Shown in pieces: positions 24,326 to 32,522 of a stretch of DNA of 44,392 nt (the stretch's first letter is position 1; each line of letters opens with the position of its first letter). A program made the position numbers and the translations under genes. The notes below the pieces were generated by a model, which searched no databases, was not told the DNA's origin, and worked only from the letters and a program-made list of their open reading frames with translations. Origin of the DNA: Bryobacterales bacterium (lineage in GTDB: Bacteria > Acidobacteriota > Terriglobia > Bryobacterales > Bryobacteraceae); NCBI GenBank assembly GCA_003166865.1, contig PMUP01000097.1, positions 298,000 through 342,391 of the forward strand, in the 5' to 3' direction.

Positions 24326-27300
24326 ATGAAAGCGATCTCCACAGTCGCACTGATTTTCGCGCTGCTCAGTTTCGGCGCCTTCAAGGCCTTCCCTCAAGCG
24401 GAAACCGGCCAAATCGTTGGAGCCGTCACCGACCCCTCCGGTGCCTTTATTCCCGGCGCCAAGGTGACTGTGAGGTCGGTTGCCACTGGCGCCGAGCGTA
24501 CCGGAACAACCAGCGACGCGGGTGCGTTTACATTCCCGAATTTGCAGCCTGATGTTTACGAGGTTAGCGTCACATCGCCAGGCTTTAACACCCTCCGGCA
24601 ACAAACTACGGTCACCGTCGGCACGAAGGTTGGCTTGGAACTCAAACTCGAGGTCGGCAAGGCCGAGACCGTGGTGGAAGTCACCGGCACCAGTGCGGCC
24701 ATCTCTGTGAATACCGAGAGCCAGACCATCGCTCAGGTGCTCAGCACCCAGCAGATCCTCGAACTTCCCACCCTCACGCGGAACCCTTACGCGCTGGTCG
24801 TCTCGTCGGGAAACGTCAGTGAGGACGACCCCTCCGGCCGCGGCGCCGGCGTGTCGATCAATGGCTTGCGCTCGGCCTCGACCAACATTCTGCTGGATGG
24901 CGTCGCCAATAACAATGAATTCACCGCAGGCATGGGGCAGCAAACGCCTCTCGACTCGGTCCAGGAAGTAGGCATCATTACAAACAACTTTACTGCCGAA
25001 TATGGTCGCGCCTCGGCTGGCGTCATCAACGTCACCACCAAATCCGGAACAAACGCGTTTCACGGCACTGTGTACGAGTTCAACCGGGTTTCCGATCTGG
25101 CTTCCAACAGCTTCAATAACAATGCGTATGGAATAGACAAGCCCATCTTCGTGCGCAACCAATTCGGCTTTTCGGTCGGCGGCCCTGTCAAGAAAAACAA
25201 ACTGTTCTTCTTCAGCAACACCGAGTGGACTCGCGTGCGAAGCGCGGCCGCCTTCACCGACATTGTTCCGGCCCCGCAGCTCATTGCCGCCGCCGCGCCG
25301 AACACCCAGGCCATATTTTCCACTTACGGTAAGCTCGGTTCCACGACGAATATCCTGGGAACCTTCAGCCGGAATCAGTTGGCCGCGTTGGGCTCCGATC
25401 CCTGCGGCGGATCCTCTCCAACCGGCGGGTGCGTATCCTACAATCCCAACGCACCAATGTTTGACCTGGTCGGCTACTCCGCGCCCAGCAACTCGGGCGC
25501 GGGAGATCCACAAAACGCCTGGTCCAACGTAAATCGAGTGGATTACAATCTCAGCGATAAAACGATGATTTATACTCGCTACGCGGTGCAAAGCGAAATC
25601 CTGCAAGCGGGCAGCGTCTCCGCCACCCCTTACGCCGGCTTCGATGTCGGCGAAACCACCTTCAACAATAGCTTGATCGTGTCCATGACCCACACCTTCT
25701 CGCCCAACTTCGTGTCGCAATCCAAACTCGATTTCAACCGGTTTAACATCGTACAGCCCCTGTCCGCGGACGGCGTGTCCTCGGTCTACTACCTCGGCAG
25801 CGCCAACGTCGGCACCGCGATCGGACCCTATAACGTAGCTCTGCCGGGCGATGTGCCTTTCAGTCCGGGCGCCGGCGGATTTCCCTTCGGAGGTCCGCAA
25901 AACTTCGGCGAGGCCTACCAGGATTTCAGCTGGACCAAGGGGAGGCACGAGATCCGTTTCGGAGGCGACATCGAATATTTGCGGGATAATCGCAGTTTCG
26001 GCGCGTACAATGAGGCAAGCCAAGTTTTCGGGCATACGGTCGGCGAGGGCTTGGACAATTTCCTGGCCGGCCAGCTTTATGAATACGAAGGCGCCATCTA
26101 TCCCCAGGGTAAGCTCCCTTGCGTAAACGGAGTCCAGACCCCGGCTTGCACCGTCACCCTGCCGGTCGGACCGCCGACCTTTGAGCGCAGCAATCGTTAT
26201 CACGAAGGTGCGGCGTATGTCCAGGATTCATGGAAAATTAGCCACCGCGTGACGCTGAACCTCGGCGTACGCTGGGAGTACTTCGGAGTTCAGCACAACG
26301 TCAATCCGAATCTCGACTCCAATTTTTATCCCGCCGGCGGCGCTGGCGGTGACTATGGTCCCGGTGAGTTTGTAGGCATGGAAAACGGCTCGGTCTTCAC
26401 CACTCCGAACAGTCCAATCGGTGAGCTGTGGAAACCGAGTTGGCATAATTTCGCGCCCCGCGTCGGCTTCGCCTGGGATGTTTTCGGCGACGGCAAAACG
26501 GCCTTCCGCGGCGGTTACGGCATCGGTTACGAACGCAATTTCGGCAACGTGACCTACAATGTCCTCTTCAATCCCCCCAACTACGAGATCGTGGACTGCA
26601 TTCAAACCTGCGGTGTGGGCACCATTGCGGCCTCGACCTCCAATGCGGGACCGCTCGCGGGAGCCAACGGATCGATCGCCCTTCCCCCAGCCGAACTCCG
26701 CTACGTTCAAACCAATATTCCGCAAGCCTATGCGCGCTTGATGAGCGCCTCCCTCGAGCATCAGTTCGGCAGTAGCATGCATCTCGAGCTCGACTATTCC
26801 GGTTCGATCGGCGAGAATCTGTATGACATCTCCTATATGAATTTCCCCGGGATGGGCAACTACTATCTGGGAATTCCCTGCACGCCGGGCGACTGTGAGG
26901 CTGTGCTCAACACTCAATACGGCCTCATCAATCGCCGCGGCGCCGGCGGCTACTCCAACTACAACGCGATGAACGTCCGCTACGATATCCAGAACATCAA
27001 AAACAGCGGACTCACGCTGCGGCTCAATTACACCTGGAGCCACGCCCTGACTGATCTGAGCAGTACGTTCAGTGCCTCGGAGACCCCCAACGGGTTCAAC
27101 CTAGGTTACACCGATTTGGTAAATCCAATGGTCGATTACGGAAATGCCTACTTCGACAACCGGCATCGCATTGCCATCAGCGCGATCTACGCAATTCCGT
27201 ACGCGCACGGTTTGAAGGGTCCTGCCAAGTACCTTTTGGACGGCTGGGAATTTGCTCCGGTCTTCACCGCGCGCACTGGCCCTCCCTACACCATCTACGA

Positions 27301-27763
27301 CATCACCGACGATAACTTTATCTACACACGCGTCGCGGCGAATGAACTGATACCGGCGAACGGTACCGAATTTCAGAGCGGGGGCACAAATAGCTTTAAC
27401 ATCTTTAACTTCAGCAAAATCCCCGTCTCCGAGTACATCAACCCGAAGACCGGAGACTCCGACTTCGGTCCGTTTCCGGCTAACATGACAGGGAGCAACT
27501 ATTTCCACACTCCCGGGATCTACAATCTCGATGTCGGGATTTACAAGAGCATTCGGTTCACTGAGCGCATGTCTTTGCAACTTCGCCTGGAAGCGTATAA
27601 CGTTTTCAACCACTCCAACCTGTACGTGAACCAAGGTTCGGCCTACATCGCTGGCGGCGCCGGCAACATTACCGCGAGCTACGGGACCCCCACCAATGCG
27701 CTGATAGACGGCGCAGTGCAAGAGAATCGCAATATTCAGTTGGCAGCCAAGCTCATATTCTGA
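24326..27763 (+). CDS. Large TonB-dependent receptor with carboxypeptidase-regulatory N-domain (Oar-like)
   Basis: 1145 aa outer-membrane protein. Signal peptide 1-24; residues 28-110 a CarboxypepD_reg-like plug (GQIVGAVTDPSGAFIPGAKV, GAFTFPNLQPDVYEV). The plug-barrel transition follows (SINGLRSASTNILLDGV, EYGRASAGVINVTTKSGTN), then a long barrel with RTGPPYTIYDITDDN and LRLEAYNVFNHSNLYV near the end. The C-terminus ends in F (AAKLIF) as expected for BAM recognition. This family is greatly expanded in acidobacteria; the substrate is not predictable. A strong AGGAGG at 24311-24316 supports the ATG. A terminator closes the gene. Confidence 0.92.
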   Translation: MKAISTVALIFALLSFGAFKAFPQAETGQIVGAVTDPSGAFIPGAKVTVRSVATGAERTGTTSDAGAFTFPNLQPDVYEVSVTSPGFNTLRQQTTVTVGTKVGLELKLEVGKAETVVEVTGTSAAISVNTESQTIAQVLSTQQILELPTLTRNPYALVVSSGNVSEDDPSGRGAGVSINGLRSASTNILLDGVANNNEFTAGMGQQTPLDSVQEVGIITNNFTAEYGRASAGVINVTTKSGTNAFHGTVYEFNRVSDLASNSFNNNAYGIDKPIFVRNQFGFSVGGPVKKNKLFFFSNTEWTRVRSAAAFTDIVPAPQLIAAAAPNTQAIFSTYGKLGSTTNILGTFSRNQLAALGSDPCGGSSPTGGCVSYNPNAPMFDLVGYSAPSNSGAGDPQNAWSNVNRVDYNLSDKTMIYTRYAVQSEILQAGSVSATPYAGFDVGETTFNNSLIVSMTHTFSPNFVSQSKLDFNRFNIVQPLSADGVSSVYYLGSANVGTAIGPYNVALPGDVPFSPGAGGFPFGGPQNFGEAYQDFSWTKGRHEIRFGGDIEYLRDNRSFGAYNEASQVFGHTVGEGLDNFLAGQLYEYEGAIYPQGKLPCVNGVQTPACTVTLPVGPPTFERSNRYHEGAAYVQDSWKISHRVTLNLGVRWEYFGVQHNVNPNLDSNFYPAGGAGGDYGPGEFVGMENGSVFTTPNSPIGELWKPSWHNFAPRVGFAWDVFGDGKTAFRGGYGIGYERNFGNVTYNVLFNPPNYEIVDCIQTCGVGTIAASTSNAGPLAGANGSIALPPAELRYVQTNIPQAYARLMSASLEHQFGSSMHLELDYSGSIGENLYDISYMNFPGMGNYYLGIPCTPGDCEAVLNTQYGLINRRGAGGYSNYNAMNVRYDIQNIKNSGLTLRLNYTWSHALTDLSSTFSASETPNGFNLGYTDLVNPMVDYGNAYFDNRHRIAISAIYAIPYAHGLKGPAKYLLDGWEFAPVFTARTGPPYTIYDITDDNFIYTRVAANELIPANGTEFQSGGTNSFNIFNFSKIPVSEYINPKTGDSDFGPFPANMTGSNYFHTPGIYNLDVGIYKSIRFTERMSLQLRLEAYNVFNHSNLYVNQGSAYIAGGAGNITASYGTPTNALIDGAVQENRNIQLAAKLIF

Positions 27764-27794
27764 TTCCTGGCCAAGACTGATCAGCAACATCCGA

Positions 27795-27843
27795 GATCCG
27801 GACCGGCGCCTTGCAGTTGGCGCTAGTCCGGATCACTTTTTTT
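27795..27843 (+). terminator. Rho-independent terminator after the TonB receptor
   Basis: Perfect 9-bp stem GATCCGGAC / GTCCGGATC enclosing a second inner pairing GGCGCC / GGCGC with loop TTGCAGTT, followed by ACTTTTTTT. It lies 30 bases after the receptor stop and ends 46 bases before comM, insulating the two. Confidence 0.9.
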
Positions 27844-27889
27844 CTGCGTACCGCGAGACCTTTTCGGTCCAATCGCCACTTCTCGATCG

Positions 27890-29410
27890 ATGGCCCTTTT
27901 CCGCACTCGCAGTGCGGCTGTCTTCGGAATCGAAGCGCACCTCATTGATGTCGAGGTTGACATGTATCCGGGCGGCAACGCGCGAGATTTCATCACCGTC
28001 GGCATGCCCGACACCGCCGTGCGCGAAAGCCGCGAGCGCATCAAGTCCGCGCTGCTCAATTCCGGCTTCGGCTATCCCAACAAATCCGTCACCATCAACC
28101 TCGCTCCCGCCAATGTCCGCAAGGAGGGCGCGGGCTTCGATCTTCCGATGGCCCTCGGCATCCTGGGCGCCATGGGAACCGTCGGCCGTACTGACGAGCA
28201 CATGCTGGTGGGCGAGCTCTCACTCGATGGAACGCTGCGGCCCGTGCGCGGCGTGTTGTCGATCGCGGTCTGCGCGCGCCGCCAAGGCATTCCCAACCTG
28301 CTGGTTCCCGCCGACAACGCCGCCGAAGCCGCCGTTACCGAGGGCGTGCGCGTGTTTGGCATGCGGCATCTCTCTGAAGTGGTGGCGTATCTCAATCAGC
28401 CGGACCGGTTCCAGCCCACGTCTTCGTCGCCCCCATCGTTCGCTTCTCCCGAGGAATGCCTTCCCGATTTTCGCGAGGTCCGCGGACAGACCACCGCCAA
28501 GCGCGCGCTCGAAGTGGCAGCCGCGGGCGGCCACAATGTGCTGATGATCGGGCCGCCGGGTTCCGGCAAAACCATGCTCGCGAAACGCTTCGCCGGCATT
28601 CTCCCGCCACTGACTTTTCAAGAATCCATCGAGACCACGCAGATCCACAGCGTCGCCGGCTTGTTGCCGCGCGGCGTCGGATTGCTGGCCCGCCGGCCGT
28701 TTCGCGCGCCGCATCATACGGTGTCGGACGCCGGCCTCATTGGCGGCGGCTCAGGAACGCCTCGTCCAGGCGAAGTCAGCCTGGCGCATAACGGCGTGTT
28801 GTTTTTGGATGAGCTGCCCGAGTTCCCGCGCAATGTCCTTGAGATGCTGCGCCAGCCGATCGAAGAGTCCTCGGTCACGCTCGCGCGCACCAACATGACG
28901 CTTTCCTTCCCCGCCGATTTCATTCTGATCGCAGCCATGAACCCGTGCCCCTGCGGTTACTTCTCGGACACCACGCGAGAATGCCGCTGCACCGGCGCAA
29001 TTATTCAACGCTACCTGAGCAAAGTCAGCGGACCACTGCTCGATCGCATCGATCTGCATGTCGAAGTTCCGGCGGTCGCCTACAAAGAATTACGCGGCAA
29101 GGATCACGGGACCACGTCAGCCGAAATGCGAGCCCGCGTTCAAGCCGCCCGCGCTATTCAACAACGGCGTGGATTCTACAACGCCCGTATCCCCTCCCGC
29201 CTGCTCCGAAACTTCTGTGCTCTCGACGAAGCCGGCGAGCGGACGCTGGAAATGGCCGTGCGCCGCATGGGCCTGAGCGCCCGCGCGCATGACCGCATTC
29301 TCAAAGCCGCCCGCACCATCGCCGACCTCGACAATTCCGAATCCGTCACCGCCAAGCATCTTGCGGAAGCGGTGCAGTATCGCAGCCTGGACCGCAGTTA
29401 CTGGAGTTAG
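27890..29410 (+). CDS. comM: YifB/ComM Mg-chelatase-like AAA+ helicase
   Basis: 506 aa with three blocks: an N-terminal Lon-like ChlI domain (NARDFITVGMPDTAVRESRERI), an AAA+ domain with Walker A GPPGSGKT near residue 221 and Walker B GVLFLDELPEF near residue 303, and a C-terminal Mg_chelatase_C domain (CRCTGAIIQRYLSKVSGPLLDRIDLHVEVP in pieces). ComM promotes branch migration during integration of transformed DNA. The start is ATG 27890; Shine-Dalgarno is weak. No competence genes adjoin it in the window. Name is confident on domain order and length. Confidence 0.95.
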   Translation: MALFRTRSAAVFGIEAHLIDVEVDMYPGGNARDFITVGMPDTAVRESRERIKSALLNSGFGYPNKSVTINLAPANVRKEGAGFDLPMALGILGAMGTVGRTDEHMLVGELSLDGTLRPVRGVLSIAVCARRQGIPNLLVPADNAAEAAVTEGVRVFGMRHLSEVVAYLNQPDRFQPTSSSPPSFASPEECLPDFREVRGQTTAKRALEVAAAGGHNVLMIGPPGSGKTMLAKRFAGILPPLTFQESIETTQIHSVAGLLPRGVGLLARRPFRAPHHTVSDAGLIGGGSGTPRPGEVSLAHNGVLFLDELPEFPRNVLEMLRQPIEESSVTLARTNMTLSFPADFILIAAMNPCPCGYFSDTTRECRCTGAIIQRYLSKVSGPLLDRIDLHVEVPAVAYKELRGKDHGTTSAEMRARVQAARAIQQRRGFYNARIPSRLLRNFCALDEAGERTLEMAVRRMGLSARAHDRILKAARTIADLDNSESVTAKHLAEAVQYRSLDRSYWS

Positions 29411-29484
29411 TAACCCACAGCTAACCACATTCCCCGAAACACCGCGCTGAGAAGGGGCGTCGAAGAGGCATGAGGTTACTAGAA

Positions 29485-30105
29485 ATGAATAAACTTGTCT
29501 TGGCATCTTTCTGTGGGTTTCTCTTGCTGGGAACCCTGAACGCACAGGAATTTTCCCGCTTCTCGTTCGAACTGGGGGCCGGTTTCACGCAGCCTGTGGG
29601 CAATACCGGCAGGTATCTGGATGATGGATGGAACCTCCAGGGCGGCGTAGGTTACAACTTTTCGTCCTACGTCGGTGTAATGGGTGAGCTCGGCTATAAT
29701 TCGCTGGGCATCAACTCAACCACATTAAACAACATCGGGTATTCCGGCGGAGGGGTCAACATTTTCTCGGCCACTGTCGATCCGATTGTACACCTGACTC
29801 CAAAAAGTCACTTTGACCTTTATGCCATCGGTGGCGGCGGCCTTTATCACGTCTACGAGAATCTCTCGACGCCGGCGTCGGGCGCAGTTATCAGTCCCCT
29901 CTCCGGAGGCTCTTTCCAGCTCATTGAGCCGACGAACGGTCTTTCATATTCCGAAAATAAGCCGGGCTTTAATGCCGGCATGGGCGTGGCGTTTGGCACC
30001 AAATGGCACGGCAAGATTTTCGCCGAGGCCCGTTACGTGCACATCTTCACCAGCAGCAACATGCGGACCGATTATGTGCCAGTGACCTTTGGCTTCCGCT
30101 GGTAA
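29485..30105 (+). CDS. Small outer-membrane beta-barrel protein
   Basis: 206 aa from ATG 29485 (GAGG at 29472 nine bases upstream); an ATG at 29470 would add five residues. The signal peptide ends at TLNAQ. The mature chain alternates glycine and aromatic residues (GAGFTQPVGNTGRY, GVGYNFSSYVGVMGELGY, GGGGLYHVYE, GFNAGMGVAFGTKWHG) and ends VPVTFGFRW, an 8-strand OmpA/OprF-like barrel pattern. Function unknown. It converges with the VWA gene. Confidence 0.85.
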   Translation: MNKLVLASFCGFLLLGTLNAQEFSRFSFELGAGFTQPVGNTGRYLDDGWNLQGGVGYNFSSYVGVMGELGYNSLGINSTTLNNIGYSGGGVNIFSATVDPIVHLTPKSHFDLYAIGGGGLYHVYENLSTPASGAVISPLSGGSFQLIEPTNGLSYSENKPGFNAGMGVAFGTKWHGKIFAEARYVHIFTSSNMRTDYVPVTFGFRW

Positions 30106-30123
30106 CTCGCAGCTAGCTGCCAG

Positions 30124-31125
30124 TTACAAACCGGGCGAATAATATCCGTGGCGGTAGTAGACACGCATATCGGGTATTTCGCTTTGTGGACTTACCGTAA
30201 GCCTGATAATTCGATACTTTCCATCGCGCTCCGGGTTAGCCGGCGAGTAACCTAACATATATTGGTTACGAAGCTGATTGCCGATCCGGGCGCTGATGGA
30301 AGGTAGATCGTTCAGGTTGGTTACTGAATATTCACGGCCGCCGCTCTGGTCGGCTAGCTCCTCCAGAAGTTGCGGCCCTTTTTGTTCCTCGGCCGACTGC
30401 TTGGGCGTATCCCCGGGATCGAAAATGCCCATCGCGTAGACTTGAACGTCTGATTCCAGCATCGCGTTCTTGATTTCTCGCTCGGTGTGACGGCTGCGAT
30501 TGTCCCCCCCGTCGGACACGATCACCAGCGCTTTCCGCGTGTTCCGAGCGTGCTTCATTTCGCCCATGGCCATGTGGATCGCATTCAGAAGAGAGGTGCG
30601 TCCGAAAGGCTTGGTGTGGGCTATCCGATCGTACACCTCGTCCGGATCGGAGGTGAAAGGGACAGTCAGTTTCGGCCGGTCGCTAAACTCGATCAGGAAA
30701 AACTCGTCCTGCGGATTGGATGTCTTGAAGAACGCTGCTGCTGCTTCCATGGACTTTTTGATCTTGTTCCGCATGCTGCCGCTGATGTCGAACAGCAATC
30801 CGATGGACAGTGGGGCATCCTCAAAAGAGAAATTCGTAATGGGCTGCTCCACGCCGTCTTCGAAGACCTTGAAGTCTGCCTTGTGCAGATCGGTGATGGG
30901 AGTGCCGAGAAAATTCGTTACCTGAGCAGGCACCAACACCAGCGCCGTGTCGACGCGAATGTCCGCTTTGGGAAAAATGGTTTGGCCAGTGGAAACGGCT
31001 GGCCGGAAACGAGGCAGGATGGAAACCGCCGCGGTATCGACGCCGGACGCCTGGAACGCCCAACAGGAGGAGCACGCAAGAATGGCAACAGCGAGGCGCG
31101 CCGCGTATTTATGAGTGCGAGCCAT
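30124..31125 (-). CDS. VWFA-related exported protein (acidobacterial type)
   Basis: 333 aa with a signal peptide (residues 1-23, a cysteine-rich core ACSSCWA that might be a lipobox-like site but lacks canonical spacing). A leading beta domain (ITDLHKADFKVFEDGVEQPI) precedes the von Willebrand A domain with MIDAS motif DISGSM at 113-118, GRTSLLNAI and IVSDGGDNRS. This domain pair is the acidobacterial VWFA-related architecture. Role in adhesion or complex assembly is a guess. On its promoter side the -10-like TATACAAT lies six bases from the ATG. Confidence 0.92.
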   Translation of the reverse strand: MARTHKYAARLAVAILACSSCWAFQASGVDTAAVSILPRFRPAVSTGQTIFPKADIRVDTALVLVPAQVTNFLGTPITDLHKADFKVFEDGVEQPITNFSFEDAPLSIGLLFDISGSMRNKIKKSMEAAAAFFKTSNPQDEFFLIEFSDRPKLTVPFTSDPDEVYDRIAHTKPFGRTSLLNAIHMAMGEMKHARNTRKALVIVSDGGDNRSRHTEREIKNAMLESDVQVYAMGIFDPGDTPKQSAEEQKGPQLLEELADQSGGREYSVTNLNDLPSISARIGNQLRNQYMLGYSPANPERDGKYRIIRLTVSPQSEIPDMRVYYRHGYYSPGL

Positions 31126-31222
31126 TGGGAGATTGTATATCAGTTGGTGGTGAGCGGCGCAATTGCCCGCCTACGCTATTAGTACTAGTCGGGCTACCGT
31201 CGTCTGATACCCTGATCGTTAC

Positions 31223-32086
31223 GTGAGGCTGCTATTCTCGATTCTGCTGCTCGCCGAGTGCGCCGCCGCGCAGGATTTCGGAGAGATCCAGTTGGAGAAG
31301 GTTGCCACTGGCTTTACTTTTACCGAAGGACCCACGTGGTCGCCGGCGGGCTTTCTGATCTTCAGCGACATTCCGGAGAACAAGCTGCTCCAATTCGCGC
31401 CGGGCGAGCCGGCTAAGATGTTTCGCGAGAATTCGAATGGAGCCAACGGGAATCGATTCGACGCGCAGGGCCGGCTGTACTCCTGCGAAAGCCATTCTCG
31501 CCGCGTCACGCGCACCGACAAGAAGGGCAAAGTGGAAGTTGTGGCCGAGCGCTGGCAAGGCAAACGGTTGAATGCGCCGAACGACATTGCCATCCGCAAG
31601 GAGGGCGACGTTTACTTTACCGATCCGGCGTTCGGAAACCAGCAGGACACGCGCGAGCTGGACTTCTTCGGCGTGTATCACATTTCGCGCAAGGGCGAGT
31701 TGGAAGTGATCGCAAAACCGAAAGGCCGGCCCAACGGCGTCGCGCTGGCGCCGGATGGCCGCAGGCTTTACGTCGGCAATTCCGACGAGCGCAACGTGCG
31801 GGTTTACGATTTGGACAAAAATGGTTCGGCGTCGAATGAGCGCACGCTGATTTCAGGAATCGAAGGCGTGCCGGATGGGATCTGCGTCGACGAGAAGGGC
31901 GATCTGTACGTGGCGGCGAAGCGGATCGAGGTGTTCACGGGCGAGGGCAAACCGCTCGGCCAGATCGTACTCGAAGAAACGCCTTCGAATTGCAGTTTCG
32001 GCGATCCGGACCTTGGATCGTTATACATCACGGCGCGGACCTCGCTCTATCGAGTGCGCTTGAACGTGAAGGGGATTTCCTATTAA
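31223..32086 (+). CDS. Exported SMP-30/gluconolactonase-family protein
   Basis: 287 aa with signal peptide (cleavage after ECAAA). Six-bladed propeller motifs: FTEGPTWSPAGFLIFSDIPENK in pieces, NRFDAQGRLYSCE, APNDIAIRKEGDVYFTDPAFG, RPNGVALAPDGRRLYVGNSD and GVPDGICVDEKGDLYVA. Metal-binding acids and Asn are at the expected E (FTEGP), N (APND) and D (VPDG) sites. Probable periplasmic lactonase, substrate unknown. GTG start. Divergent from the VWA gene across 97 bases; the NUDIX gene follows closely. Confidence 0.92.
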   Translation: MRLLFSILLLAECAAAQDFGEIQLEKVATGFTFTEGPTWSPAGFLIFSDIPENKLLQFAPGEPAKMFRENSNGANGNRFDAQGRLYSCESHSRRVTRTDKKGKVEVVAERWQGKRLNAPNDIAIRKEGDVYFTDPAFGNQQDTRELDFFGVYHISRKGELEVIAKPKGRPNGVALAPDGRRLYVGNSDERNVRVYDLDKNGSASNERTLISGIEGVPDGICVDEKGDLYVAAKRIEVFTGEGKPLGQIVLEETPSNCSFGDPDLGSLYITARTSLYRVRLNVKGISY

Positions 32087-32126
32087 CGAGGAGACTCGAA
32101 GGTATCCTTCGCGCCCGTTCCTGGGA

Positions 32127-32522
32127 GTGGGCGCGTTGATTTTTGAGGACGGCATGATATTGCTCGTCGAGCGCGGCAAGGAGCCGCTGAAAGGCTTTTG
32201 GTCCATTCCGGGCGGCATCGTCGAAACCGGTGAGAAGCTAGAGGAGGGAATCCGGCGCGAGGTGCTGGAAGAAACGGGCCTGGACGTCGAACCGTACTCC
32301 ATGTTCGAGATCTTCGAGCGGATCATACCGGATGTGGAAGGGAAGCCGGAGTATCACTACGTGTTGATCGATTATTTGTGCCGCCGCCTGAGCGGCGAGC
32401 CAGTAGCCGCGAGCGATGTGAGCCGGGTGGCGTGGGTTTCTGAACCCGAGCTGGGCGGTTATCGTATCACGGAAGGCACGCTGGGCGTGATCGAGAGAGC
32501 CTTTGCAAAGCTTCAGCGCTGA
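32127..32522 (+). CDS. NUDIX hydrolase
   Basis: Nudix box is complete: GGIVETGEKLEEGIRREVLEETGLDVEPY in pieces (Gx5Ex7REUxEExGU). GTG 32127 is the first ordinary start, but it cuts off the usual N-terminal residues: the same frame continues upstream as YPSRPFLGVG, and the nearest sensible initiation is an ATT at 32082. That ATT overlaps the previous stop and has AAGGGG seven bases before it. Substrate unknown. Its 3' end overlaps mutS2 by 20 bases. Confidence 0.88.
   Translation: MGALIFEDGMILLVERGKEPLKGFWSIPGGIVETGEKLEEGIRREVLEETGLDVEPYSMFEIFERIIPDVEGKPEYHYVLIDYLCRRLSGEPVAASDVSRVAWVSEPELGGYRITEGTLGVIERAFAKLQR

Noticed and set aside
23828-26203. 791-codon open frame on the minus strand opposite the TetR-GyrI and TonB receptor genes
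   Set aside because: It is antisense to two well-supported genes, has no motif or signal, and has the composition of a shadow frame in GC-rich DNA.
26228-27043. 271-codon minus-strand frame within the TonB receptor
   Set aside because: Shadow of the receptor's codon pattern; no start signal or motif.
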